From the NCBI RefSeq assembly GCF_003033885.1, contig NZ_CP024081.1, positions 4,131,983 through 4,169,261 of the forward strand: a DNA stretch of 37,279 nt, written 5' to 3'. The stretch comes from Pseudomonas rhizophila. GTDB taxonomy: Bacteria; Pseudomonadota; Gammaproteobacteria; Pseudomonadales; Pseudomonadaceae. A program made the position numbers and the translations under genes. Shown piece after piece: positions 1 through 7,517 of this stretch. Every line of letters begins with the position of its first letter. The first letter of the stretch is position 1. The notes beneath the pieces were generated by a model that saw only the letters and a list, made by a program, of their open reading frames with translations, was not told where the DNA came from and did not search any database.

Positions 1-1152
1 CGCCTGCTGATGGAGGGCGACCGCCACTACGACTACGACGCCTTCGGCAACCTGATCCGCGAACGGCGCGGCAAGGCCCAGTGCCTCGTCAGCGAATACC
101 GCTACGACAGCCAACACCGACTGATCGGCGTCACCACGGCGCACGGGCGCGAAACGTCCTACCGCTACGACGCCTTCGGCCGACGCATCAGCAAGACCGT
201 GGACGGCCTGACCACGGAATTTTTCTGGCAGGGCGACCAGGTCGTCTCTGAAAGCAGCCCGCGCCACCACCGCAGCTACGTCTACGAACCGGGCACCTTC
301 CGCCCACTGGCCCTGCTCGACGGCAAAGGCCCGAACGCCTGCCCGTTCTACTACCACCTCGATCACCTGGGCACACCCCAGGAACTGACCAACTACGGCG
401 GCACCATCGTCTGGTCGGCACGCTACAGCGGCTACGGCAAAACCACCGAACTGGTCCACGGCGGCGGCGAACAGCTGGAACAACCGCTGCGCTTCCAGGG
501 CCAATACTTCGACCCCGAAAGCGGCCTGCACTACAACCGGCACCGCTACTACAATCCCGCAACCGGCCGCTACCTGACGCCTGACCCGAGCAAACTGGCG
601 GGCGGCCTCAACGGGTATCGCTACACCCTGAACCCGACGGGGTGGGTGGATCCGTTGGGATTGGTGGATTGTCCGGGGAAGGGTGGGTGCCGGTCGGCGG
701 TTGGTAGTCAGGATCCGGCGGCTAAGGTTGGGGTGGATGAGGGTGAAAAATCGCTACCCAAACCTACCTACCTTTATCGTGGAGATTTGAGGGGGCCGGA
801 GGTCATTTTTAAAGAAGGTTTTATGAGCTTGGGAAAAAGTACTGACCTACTGCTTCATATTTGGGATAACAGAAATCCACCGAGTAATTTTGTCAGCACA
901 ACAACTAGCGTTGAAGTGGGGCTTGATTTTGGAACAAAATATGGAACGCGGAAAGGGTATCTGTATGTTCTGAAAAAAATTCCTGGGCGTGATGTTAATA
1001 AGGAGCTTCCGCCAGAGGACGTTCCCTATAGCTATGAGTATGAGATTGCAATTCCAGATCGAGTAAGAACGGAAGATATTATTGGCGTTACGCCGCTTAA
1101 AAGAGATGGTTCCTACGTAGGGTATTCTTTGCCCAACCCCCAGAGGAAATAA
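1..1152 (+). CDS. Rhs protein, 3' part, with C-terminal ADP-ribosyltransferase toxin domain (5' end outside window)
   Basis: The frame is open from base 1, so the true start lies upstream. Residues are numbered from the ATG at base 10. The first ~200 residues are YD-repeat/Rhs core (YDAFGN, YRYDAFGRR, DHLGTPQELT, QYFDPESGLHYNRHRYYNP). The core ends with the DPLGL autoproteolysis motif at residues 214-218 (bases 649-663), after which the variable toxin is normally released. The tip has the layout of an R-S-E ADP-ribosyltransferase: YRGD (R257), FVSTTTS (S296-T297-T298) and YEYE (E343/E345, an ExE pair) followed by an IP..R.EDIIGV segment as in pertussis/cholera-like enzymes. Base composition falls sharply after about base 740, typical of an exchanged toxin tip. 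Rhs effectors are usually delivered by type VI secretion; VgrG or PAAR partners would be upstream and are not seen. Rhs identity is near certain; the enzyme class is inferred from motifs. Confidence 0.9.
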   Translation, partial: RLLMEGDRHYDYDAFGNLIRERRGKAQCLVSEYRYDSQHRLIGVTTAHGRETSYRYDAFGRRISKTVDGLTTEFFWQGDQVVSESSPRHHRSYVYEPGTFRPLALLDGKGPNACPFYYHLDHLGTPQELTNYGGTIVWSARYSGYGKTTELVHGGGEQLEQPLRFQGQYFDPESGLHYNRHRYYNPATGRYLTPDPSKLAGGLNGYRYTLNPTGWVDPLGLVDCPGKGGCRSAVGSQDPAAKVGVDEGEKSLPKPTYLYRGDLRGPEVIFKEGFMSLGKSTDLLLHIWDNRNPPSNFVSTTTSVEVGLDFGTKYGTRKGYLYVLKKIPGRDVNKELPPEDVPYSYEYEIAIPDRVRTEDIIGVTPLKRDGSYVGYSLPNPQRK

Positions 1153-1155
1153 CAC

Positions 1156-1557
1156 ATGAAAAGACAGCTTGTTCCAGTTATTAAAGATGGCCAGAGGGAA
1201 GAGGTGGTGCTGGACGTGAACGCACAAAAATCCACTATTCTGCTGACTTTTAAAAGTGGCTGGTCAAAGAAATACTCGGGAGCGGATGTGTATGAGTGTC
1301 TAGGGAAAATTATTAAGGAGCATACGGATATAAAATTTTTGTGCAAAGGAGCCAAGCTTAGTGTGCGTCCTTCAAGTATGTCCTCGCAAATGTCATCAGG
1401 AATAGCGGCTTATGAGCATGTTCTAGGTAAGCGTGCATCGAGAGCAGATCTAGTTAATATATTTGATTATGAGGATCGGGATATAGTGAGTGATCCTCAG
1501 CTGCAGAAAGATTATTTTTTTCTATGGCTGGAATCTATAAAAAATGTGGATGAGTAA
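1156..1557 (+). CDS. Probable immunity protein to the upstream Rhs toxin
   Basis: A 133-residue acidic-to-neutral cytoplasmic protein with no signal peptide or membrane segment. It starts three bases after the Rhs stop codon, with an AGAGGAAA ribosome binding site overlapping the end of the Rhs gene, so the two are translationally linked. It shares the low GC of the toxin tip and differs from the GC-rich genes on either side, consistent with the two travelling as one cassette. I do not recognise a family. The immunity role is inferred only from position, size and base composition. No second orphan toxin tip or additional immunity gene follows; the 126 bases to the next gene hold nothing I can identify. 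Confidence 0.7.
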   Translation: MKRQLVPVIKDGQREEVVLDVNAQKSTILLTFKSGWSKKYSGADVYECLGKIIKEHTDIKFLCKGAKLSVRPSSMSSQMSSGIAAYEHVLGKRASRADLVNIFDYEDRDIVSDPQLQKDYFFLWLESIKNVDE

Positions 1558-1683
1558 GTTGTGGTCGTATGGGAAGTTAGGCCTGCTTGCAGCGGGGTGG
1601 TTCATGTAGATGCTTTCCTGATGTCACGGCAATCATTCTGAACTATGCTCCGCTTTTTTCTTCCCCCTCTGGAGTCCGCTCCC

Positions 1684-2382
1684 ATGCCCAACCTAACCCC
1701 ATTCCCCATCACCCAAAAATGGCCCGCCCAGTTCCCGGAGTGGATCCAGCTCTACTCCCTGCCGACCCCCAACGGCGTGAAAGTCTCGATCATGCTGGAA
1801 GAAATCGGCCTGCCCTACGAACCCCACAAAGTGGACTTCGGCAGCAATGACCAGCTGTCCCCAGAGTTCCTCTCCTTGAACCCCAACAACAAGATCCCGG
1901 CGATTCTCGACCCCCATGGGCCGGGGGATCAGCCGTTGGCGTTGTTCGAGTCGGGGGCGATTCTGATTTATCTGGCGGACAAGAGCGGGCAGTTGCTGGC
2001 CCAGGAGTCGGCGGCGCGCTACGAGACGATTCAATGGCTGATGTTCCAGATGGGCGGGATCGGGCCGATGTTCGGGCAGTTGGGTTTCTTCAACAAGTTT
2101 GCGGGCAAGGACTATGAAGACAAGCGACCTCGTGATCGTTACGTCGAGGAAAGCAAGCGCCTGCTCAAGGTGCTGGATGGTCGTCTTGAAGGCCGGGACT
2201 GGATCATGGGCGAGCGCTACACCATCGCCGATATCGCCACGTTTCCCTGGGTGCGCAACTTGATCGGTTTTTATGAAGCGGGGGATCTGGTGGGTATCCA
2301 GAATTTCCCGAATGTAACGCGGGTGTTGGAGCGTTTCCTGGCGCGGCCGGCAGTGGCACGCGGGTTGAAAATTCCGGAATGA
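1684..2382 (+). CDS. Glutathione S-transferase, YfcG-like (nu class)
   Basis: 232 residues with an N-terminal thioredoxin-fold domain (about 17-100) and a helical C-terminal domain. The segments LYSLPTPNGVKVSIMLEE, NPNNKIPAI and LFESGAILIYLA match E. coli YfcG, in which a Thr/Asn near TPNG rather than a Tyr or Ser contacts glutathione and which acts as a disulfide-bond reductase. The start at 1684 is chosen because GGAG lies 9 bases upstream. An upstream ATG at 1645 would add 13 residues (MLRFFLPPLESAP) unlike the family. Its stop overlaps the next gene by four bases (ATGA), so the two are probably co-translated. Substrate unknown; likely redox or detoxification. Confidence 0.88.
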   Translation: MPNLTPFPITQKWPAQFPEWIQLYSLPTPNGVKVSIMLEEIGLPYEPHKVDFGSNDQLSPEFLSLNPNNKIPAILDPHGPGDQPLALFESGAILIYLADKSGQLLAQESAARYETIQWLMFQMGGIGPMFGQLGFFNKFAGKDYEDKRPRDRYVEESKRLLKVLDGRLEGRDWIMGERYTIADIATFPWVRNLIGFYEAGDLVGIQNFPNVTRVLERFLARPAVARGLKIPE

Positions 2383-3236
2383 GTGGACTGATGACGAGCT
2401 GTTTCAATTTCAAGCAATTGGACGTGTTCAGCGAAGTGCCGCTCAAGGGGAATCCGCTGGCGGTGGTGCTCGGGGCGGACGAGATCAGTGACGAGCGCAT
2501 GGCCGCTTTTGCCAACTGGACCAACCTCAGCGAAACCACTTTCCTGCTGGCGCCGCAGCATCCGGAGGCGGATTACCGGGTGCGCATTTTCACCACCTCG
2601 ACTGAACTGCCGTTTGCCGGTCATCCGACTTTGGGCAGCTGTCATGCCTGGCTGGAGGCCGGAGGCGTGCCGAAAGGGCCGCAGATCGTGCAGGAATGTG
2701 GCGTTGGCCTGGTAAGAATTCGCCGCAGCGATTTCGGGTTGGCTTTTCAGGCGCCGCCCTTGCTCAAGTCCGGCCCGCTGGAGGCTCAAGTGCTGGAGCG
2801 AGTGCGCAAGGGACTGGGGTTGCAGGCCGAGGCGATTGTCGAGACGCAGTGGGTTGATAATGGTGCCGGCTGGCTGGCATTGATGCTCAAGAATCGCCAG
2901 CAAGTGTTGGCACTCAAGCCCGATTACCAGCAGTTGCGGGATCTGGCCGTGGGCGTCATCGCGCCGTGGGAACCGGCCGTGGATGGCGCTGAGGCGCAAT
3001 TTGAAGTGCGCGGTTTCATTGCCGGTGACGGCATGCCGGAGGATCCTGCCACCGGCAGCCTGAACGCCGGGCTGGCCCAGTGGATGCTGGCCAAGGGGCT
3101 GGCACCGTCGCGCTATGTGGTCAGCCAGGGCTTGACCATGGGCCGGGCGGGGCGGATTCATGTTGAGCAGGTGGGCGAGGACGTCTGGATTGGTGGTGCG
3201 GTGGTGACCTGCGTCAATGGCTCACTGACCTTGTAA
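2379..3236 (+). CDS. PhzF-family isomerase/epimerase
   Basis: 285 residues with the two-lobe diaminopimelate-epimerase-like fold of the PhzF family. The N-terminal pattern FKQLDVFSEVPLKGNPLAVV and the conserved FANWTNLSETTF, with the glutamate at residue 52 corresponding to the catalytic acid E45 of PhzF, are present. The mirror motifs GHPTLGS and EDPATGSLNAGL are both intact. No phenazine biosynthesis genes (phzABCDEG) are nearby, so phenazine production should not be inferred; most family members act on unknown small molecules. The start at 2379 overlaps the stop of the glutathione transferase; an ATG at 2391 is a real alternative with a somewhat better ribosome site. Confidence 0.85.
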   Translation: MSGLMTSCFNFKQLDVFSEVPLKGNPLAVVLGADEISDERMAAFANWTNLSETTFLLAPQHPEADYRVRIFTTSTELPFAGHPTLGSCHAWLEAGGVPKGPQIVQECGVGLVRIRRSDFGLAFQAPPLLKSGPLEAQVLERVRKGLGLQAEAIVETQWVDNGAGWLALMLKNRQQVLALKPDYQQLRDLAVGVIAPWEPAVDGAEAQFEVRGFIAGDGMPEDPATGSLNAGLAQWMLAKGLAPSRYVVSQGLTMGRAGRIHVEQVGEDVWIGGAVVTCVNGSLTL

Positions 3237-3252
3237 GCCGATTATTGCCCGG

Positions 3253-3274
3253 CCGGTAAAACTCTGTTTTCCGG
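3253..3274 (+). terminator. Possible hairpin terminator after the PhzF gene
   Basis: CCGG-T-AAAAC pairs with GTTTTCCGG around a three-base loop, 16 bases after the PhzF stop. There is no following T run, so termination would be weak or factor-assisted. Confidence 0.35.
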
Positions 3275-3349
3275 TCGGCGTTTGTGCCCAGGCGGGTGAG
3301 GGCATAAGCTTTGTCCCCTGCGATCGAGCACCCATTTTTCAGGAGTCCC

Positions 3350-4324
3350 ATGTCCAGTCAGTTCCCCGAAGCACGTCCACGCCGTCTGCGTCGCAATGCG
3401 AGCCTGCGCAGTCTGTTCCAGGAAACCGAGTTCACCCTGAACGACCTGGTGCTGCCGATTTTCGTCGAAGAAGAAATCGATGACTTTGTACCGATCAAGA
3501 GTATGCCGGGCGTGGCGCGCATTCCTGAATCGAAACTGGCCGGTGAGATCGAGCGGTATGCCCGTGCCGGTATCAAGTCAGTGATGACCTTTGGCGTGTC
3601 CCATCATCTGGATAGCGATGGCAGCGACACCTGGAACGAGCGCGGCCTGGTGTCGCGCATGGCCGGGATCTGCAAGGACGCGGTGCCGGAAATGATCGTG
3701 ATGTCTGACACCTGTTTTTGTGAGTACACCGATCACGGCCATTGCGGGGTGCTTCACGGGCATGAAGTGGACAATGACCGGACCTTGCTCAACCTGGGTA
3801 AACAGGCCGTTGCGGCGGCCCGTGCCGGGGCCGATGTGATCGCGCCGTCCGCCGCCATGGACGGGCAGGTCCAGGCCATTCGCAAAGCCCTGGACGAAGC
3901 CGGTTTCAGCCAGACGGCAATCATGGCGTATTCAACCAAGTTCGCTTCAGCGCTCTACGGTCCGTTCCGCGAGGCGGGCGGCAGTGCCTTGAAAGGCGAC
4001 CGCAAAAGCTACCAGATGAACCCGATGAACCGCCGCGAAGCACTGCGCGAGTCCTTGCTTGATGAGCAGGAAGGGGCCGATGCACTGATGGTCAAACCTG
4101 CCGGCGCGTACCTGGATATCATCCGCGATATTCGCCAGGCTTCGAACCTGCCCCTGTCGGCCTATCAGGTCAGCGGCGAGTACGCGATGATCAAATTCGC
4201 CGCCCAGGCCGGCGCCATCGACGAAGCCCGCGTCGTGCGAGAAAGTCTCGGCGCGATAAAACGAGCAGGGGCGGACCTGATCTTCACCTATTTTGCGATG
4301 GATCTGGCGCTGAGCGGGATCTGA
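3350..4324 (+). CDS. hemB: Delta-aminolevulinic acid dehydratase (porphobilinogen synthase), zinc-type
   Basis: 324 residues, cytoplasmic. It condenses two 5-aminolevulinate molecules into porphobilinogen in haem synthesis. Active-site lysines are in YSTKFAS (K197) and MVKPAGAY (K249). The metal site reads [14 protein letters not shown], with C122, C124 and C132 as in the zinc enzyme of E. coli, to which the whole protein is closely similar ([36 protein letters not shown]). The well-known P. aeruginosa HemB has an aspartate-rich magnesium site instead, so this may be a second paralogue. The start at 3350 has AGGAG just upstream; the ATG-like codon at 3311 would add 13 non-conserved residues. 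No haem genes are adjacent. No zinc-responsive operator was recognised upstream. Confidence 0.95.
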   Translation: MSSQFPEARPRRLRRNASLRSLFQETEFTLNDLVLPIFVEEEIDDFVPIKSMPGVARIPESKLAGEIERYARAGIKSVMTFGVSHHLDSDGSDTWNERGLVSRMAGICKDAVPEMIVMSDTCFCEYTDHGHCGVLHGHEVDNDRTLLNLGKQAVAAARAGADVIAPSAAMDGQVQAIRKALDEAGFSQTAIMAYSTKFASALYGPFREAGGSALKGDRKSYQMNPMNRREALRESLLDEQEGADALMVKPAGAYLDIIRDIRQASNLPLSAYQVSGEYAMIKFAAQAGAIDEARVVRESLGAIKRAGADLIFTYFAMDLALSGI

Positions 4325-4340
4325 TCGACGCTGGATTTCC

Positions 4341-4606
4341 TGTGGGAGCCTGCTCGCGATAGTGGGGCCAGCTGGCTTCAATGCCGAATGTGCCACCGTC
4401 ATCGCGAGCAGGCTCGCTCCCACATTGGACTTGTGGCGTGGACTGAAACTGTGAGCATCCGCGGTCAACCCTGTGGGAGCGAGCTTGCTCCCGATAGTGG
4501 TAGGCCAGCTTGCATCAATGTCGGATGTGCCGCCGTCATCGCGGGCAAGCCTTGCTCCCACAGACTTCACCCACCCAAAATCTACTGTGGAGTCTTGCTC
4601 CCACAC
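4341..4606. repeat. Cluster of five REP-type repeats
   Basis: The 438-base gap between hemB and the DUF1615 gene holds a run of related palindromic units: 4341-4360 (shortened), 4400-4424, 4472-4497, 4537-4563 and 4585-4606. All are variants of the GTGGGAGC..GCTCCCAC unit found elsewhere in the window, in alternating orientation. The first lacks part of the usual GCGAGC centre. Downstream of the cluster (4607-4762) I see only a leader with the ribosome site of the next gene. Confidence 0.85.
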
Positions 4607-4762
4607 TGATGGTGTTAGGCCACCCATCTCTCACGTCAGCTTTTTGCTGCTGTCGAGCCTTCTTTGCTCTCAAGACCCCTTTTGGTTCTGATGAACAGAA
4701 CATAGCCTGTACCGGCTTTTGATCGTATGGTTGCTGCGCAATAACAGACTTGATGGAGCAAC

Positions 4763-5857
4763 ATGCAACTCAATCGATTGATGATCAGCCTCACCGCGTT
4801 GTTGACCCTGGCCGGCTGCGGCAGCCGTCAGGCCCAGGAACCGGAACGCCAGCCTGCCGAGGTCAAGGCGCAGATTGTGCGGTTGTTGCCGGCCAAGACT
4901 GTGGATCGCGAGGGCTGGGCGACGGATATCTACGTGGCTTTTGCCGCTCAGCAAATCTCACCCACGACGCAGAATATCTGTTCCGTCCTGGCGGTGACCG
5001 AACAGGAATCGACGTTCCAGGCTGATCCGGCGGTACAGGGGTTGGGCAAGATCGCCCGGCAGGAAATCGATCGTCGCGCGGCAAAGATGCACATTCCGGG
5101 TCTGTTGATCAGCGGCGCCCTCCAGGTGCGTTCGCCCAATGGCAAAAGCTACAGTGATCGGCTCAATGCCGCGCGCAGCGAGAAGGAGTTGAGTGCGATT
5201 TTCGATGACTTCATTGGCATGGTGCCCTTGGGCAAGACACTGTTCGGCAGCTTCAACCCCGTGCACACCGGCGGGCCGATGCAGGTCAGCATCGCGTTTG
5301 CCCAGGCTAATGCCCGGGATTATCCCTATGCGGTGGATGGGTCGATTCGTCGGGAGGTGTTCAGTCGTCGCGGCGGGATGTATTTCGGTATTGCGCATCT
5401 GCTGGGGTATCCGGTGAGCTACACCGAACCGCTGTATCGTTTCGCCGATTTCAATGCCGGATGGTACGCCAGCCGCAACGCGGCATTCCAGCATGCAGTG
5501 AGTCGTGCCTCAGGCATTCCCCTGGCTCTGGACGGCGATTTGATCTTGCATGGTTCCATCATGCCAGGCAGCACCGAGTTGGCGGTGCGCACCTTGGGCC
5601 GGTCGCTGGGGATGCGCAACCCGACCATTCGCGACCAGTTGGAGCAGGGCGACAGCCTGGCGTTCGAGGACAGCAAACTGTACAAGCGGGTCTTCGAATT
5701 GGCTGAGAAGGCCGAGGGCAAGCAATTACCTCGGGCGGTGTTGCCGGGAATCGTGCTCAAGAGCCCGAAAATCACGCGCAAGCTGACCACGGCGTGGTTC
5801 GCCAAGCGAGTGGATGAGCGTTACCGGCGTTGTATGACGCGGGCTGCGGGACGCTAG
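4763..5857 (+). CDS. DUF1615 lipoprotein (YaiW-like)
   Basis: 364 residues. A type II signal peptide ends in the lipobox LAGC (C19), so the protein is probably outer-membrane anchored. The body matches my recollection of DUF1615, the family of E. coli YaiW, a surface-exposed lipoprotein affecting peptide uptake. Within it, VTEQESTF (E82-S83) and GPMQVS (residues 171-176) resemble the ES and G-MQ motifs of lysozyme-like lytic transglycosylases, suggesting a peptidoglycan-related fold; that is my inference. The start has GGAG about 7 bases upstream. The gene stands alone between a REP cluster and a strong terminator. Confidence 0.85.
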   Translation: MQLNRLMISLTALLTLAGCGSRQAQEPERQPAEVKAQIVRLLPAKTVDREGWATDIYVAFAAQQISPTTQNICSVLAVTEQESTFQADPAVQGLGKIARQEIDRRAAKMHIPGLLISGALQVRSPNGKSYSDRLNAARSEKELSAIFDDFIGMVPLGKTLFGSFNPVHTGGPMQVSIAFAQANARDYPYAVDGSIRREVFSRRGGMYFGIAHLLGYPVSYTEPLYRFADFNAGWYASRNAAFQHAVSRASGIPLALDGDLILHGSIMPGSTELAVRTLGRSLGMRNPTIRDQLEQGDSLAFEDSKLYKRVFELAEKAEGKQLPRAVLPGIVLKSPKITRKLTTAWFAKRVDERYRRCMTRAAGR

Positions 5858-5876
5858 GCAATCGGTGGGCAATGAA

Positions 5877-5903
5877 AAAGCCCGGCGGATAAGGCCGGGC
5901 TTT
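5877..5903. terminator. Bidirectional rho-independent terminator
   Basis: AAAGCCCGGC (5877-5886) pairs perfectly with GCCGGGCTTT (5894-5903) around a seven-base loop. A-rich and T-rich flanks allow it to serve both the DUF1615 gene (plus) and the repeat-protein gene (minus), which converge here. Confidence 0.85.
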
Positions 5904-6006
5904 CATGGTGATGCGTTAGGTTCCAGAGGTGTTTGAAGCATTGTGGCGAGGGGGCTCCTTCGCCACACATTGAGTTGGGTTTCGTCACGCATTTGGATTG
6001 AACAAC

Positions 6007-6519
6007 TCATACACGATTCTGAGTCAGACGATCGGAACCACCTTCAGCAACGCGGTTCTGTTGCAGGCGATCGGAACCACCTTCAGCAACGCGGTTCTGT
6101 TGCAGGCGATCGGAACCACCTTCAGCAACGCGGTTCTGTTGCAGGCGATCGGAACCACCTTCAGCGACGCGATTCTGTTGCAGACGATCGGAACCACCTT
6201 CAGCAACGCGGTTCTGTTGCAGACGATCGGAGCCACCTTCAGCAACGCGGTTCTGTTGCAGACGATCGGAACCACCTTCAGCGACGCGATTCTGTTGCAG
6301 ACGATCAGAGCCACCTTCGGCAACGCGGTTCTGGATCAGACGATCAGAGCCACCTTCGGCAACGCGGTTCTGGATCAGGCGATCGGAGCCGCCTTCGGCA
6401 ACACGTTTTTCGATCAGTCGATCAGAACCACCTTCGGCAACGACCGGGTGGGAGGAGGCGGCGAATGCGTTGGCTGCCAGTACCGAGAAAGCGAGGCTGA
6501 GGATGATTTGGCGTTTCAT
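6007..6519 (-). CDS. Secreted protein of eleven 13-residue tandem repeats
   Basis: 170 residues: a clear Sec signal peptide (KRQ, hydrophobic core, cut after NAFA), a short SSHPV linker, then eleven copies of V-A-E-G-G-S-D-R-L-x-x-x-R with almost no other sequence. Only the three x positions vary (IEK, IQN twice, QQN seven times, TQN). The repeats are charged and low in hydrophobics, so the mature protein is probably disordered or forms a simple solenoid in the periplasm or outside. The start at 6519 is chosen because GGAG lies 9 bases upstream and the signal peptide begins there; a longer frame to 6579 has no such support. I recall similar Pseudomonas proteins being auto-named phage infection protein, but I know of no proof of function. 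Plus-strand frames through the same repeats are shadows. Confidence 0.85.
   Translation of the reverse strand: MKRQIILSLAFSVLAANAFAASSHPVVAEGGSDRLIEKRVAEGGSDRLIQNRVAEGGSDRLIQNRVAEGGSDRLQQNRVAEGGSDRLQQNRVAEGGSDRLQQNRVAEGGSDRLQQNRVAEGGSDRLQQNRVAEGGSDRLQQNRVAEGGSDRLQQNRVAEGGSDRLTQNRV
6013..6441. repeat. Eleven 39-bp tandem direct repeats
   Basis: 429 bases equal exactly eleven 39-base units, each encoding one 13-residue repeat on the minus strand. Three consecutive units (about 6031-6147) are identical at the DNA level, which points to recent duplication or gene conversion. The unit is a multiple of three, so copy gain or loss keeps the frame. Confidence 0.95.
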
Positions 6520-6673
6520 GATGGTGTGCTCCGGGGATGCAGTGGGTTGGTGTGGAGCCATTGTTGTCCGGAGCGACAATCAAGAGAACTTCATTGGCCT
6601 GATGGTGAATATCGACGGCGGTGATACCTCGCCGAGCGGTTGGCAAGCAATATTGATGTTGACTGATCCGCCG

Positions 6674-6700
6674 ACATCGCGGGCAGGCTCGCTTCCATGG
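6674..6700. repeat. Single degenerate REP half-unit
   Basis: ACATCGCGGGCAGGCTCGCT followed by TCCATGG is a decayed copy of the CATCGCGAGCAGGCTCGCTC unit. It lies in the 263-base gap between the divergent repeat-protein gene and the glutathione transferase gene. The rest of that gap must hold both promoters, which I could not place with confidence. Confidence 0.55.
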
Positions 6701-6782
6701 AGAGTGCGTGTCGTCTGCCGGGTGGAACACTGGCGGGCCCGCGGGTTCTACCGGCTACCCCCCAAGCGCAGGAGGCAAGTTC

Positions 6783-7412
6783 ATGTATCAGTTATTCGGC
6801 TACAGGCAATCCGGCTCTTCGGCTGTGGAGATCGCCCTGTGCCTGTGTGGCGTGCCTTATCGCCGTGTCGATGCCTATTCGACCGAAGACAACGAGGCGT
6901 CGAAAGAGCTACAGGCATTGAACCCTCAGAAGCAGGTCCCGACCTTGCAATTGCCGGACGGTTCGGTGCTGACCGAAGCCGCGGCGATTCTGATCCATCT
7001 CGGGCTGGTGTTTCCTGAATCGAAGTTGCTGCCGGACGATCCGACCCAACGTGCTCAAGCCATACGGGGCCTGGTCTATATCGTCGCCAATTGCTACACG
7101 CCCATCGGCATCATCGATTTTCCAGAGCGCTGGCTGGTCGACGCGGATGAAGCGACCCGGCAGCAATTGGTGTCGGGCACCCGACAGCGGCTACATCGCA
7201 ACTGGGCGCTGTTTGCCGACCAGTTTGCGGCCCGTCCTTTTCTCAGCGGTGCCGAGCCGGGAGCGCTGGATATCCTGGCCGCCGTGGTCACGAAGTGGGA
7301 AGACACGCGGGAGGCCATGCTGAATGCCCGACCGCCGTTCTACGAGCTACTGGAGCGCATCGACCGCCATCCGCGCATTGCGCCGGTGCTGTCGCTGCAC
7401 TGGCCCTTGTAG
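6783..7412 (+). CDS. Glutathione S-transferase family protein
   Basis: 209 residues with an N-terminal thioredoxin-like domain (MYQLFGYRQSGSSAVEIALCLCGVPY, then NPQKQVPTLQLPDGSVLTEAAAI) and an all-helical C-terminal domain ending PVLSLHWPL. The conserved cis-proline (QVPTL) and the following E-A/S glutathione-binding position (TEAAAI) are present; a serine or cysteine near the first helix is the likely catalytic group. The start at 6783 follows a full AGGAGG eight bases upstream. It is not related closely to the YfcG-like enzyme at 1684. The TAG stop lies inside the left arm of the repeat that follows. Substrate unknown. Confidence 0.88.
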   Translation: MYQLFGYRQSGSSAVEIALCLCGVPYRRVDAYSTEDNEASKELQALNPQKQVPTLQLPDGSVLTEAAAILIHLGLVFPESKLLPDDPTQRAQAIRGLVYIVANCYTPIGIIDFPERWLVDADEATRQQLVSGTRQRLHRNWALFADQFAARPFLSGAEPGALDILAAVVTKWEDTREAMLNARPPFYELLERIDRHPRIAPVLSLHWPL

Positions 7413-7514
7413 GCGCTGTCGAGCGCAGCGAGGCTGCGGTTTTTCTGAGTAGCAAACGAAAGATTAAAACCGAAAGATCGTCCAAACGCGGCCCGAGCCT
7501 TCGGCAGCGCCTAC
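7409..7514. repeat. Intergenic repeat with 10-bp inverted ends
   Basis: GTAGGCGCTG (7409-7418) is repeated inverted as CAGCGCCTAC (7505-7514). Together with the internal CGAGCGCAGCGAGGCTGCGG and GGCCCGAGCCTTCGGCAG segments this resembles a dispersed element I remember from many fluorescens-group genomes. It fills nearly the whole gap between the glutathione transferase gene and pqiC and differs from the REP units elsewhere in the window. Confidence 0.6.
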
Positions 7515-7517
7515 GGG

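Noticed and set aside
2271..3161. 296-residue minus-strand open frame
   Set aside because: Antisense to the PhzF gene, with no family features.
2379..3236. Phenazine biosynthesis locus
   Set aside because: Only a PhzF-family gene is present; none of the other phz genes is nearby.
6013..6441. Possible CRISPR array
   Set aside because: The units are contiguous direct repeats with no unique spacers, and they are in frame within a coding sequence; no cas genes are present.
5943..6624. Two long plus-strand open frames through the tandem repeats
   Set aside because: They arise because the repeat unit is 39 bases, a multiple of three, which keeps several frames open. They lack ribosome sites and signal features, while the minus-strand frame has both.
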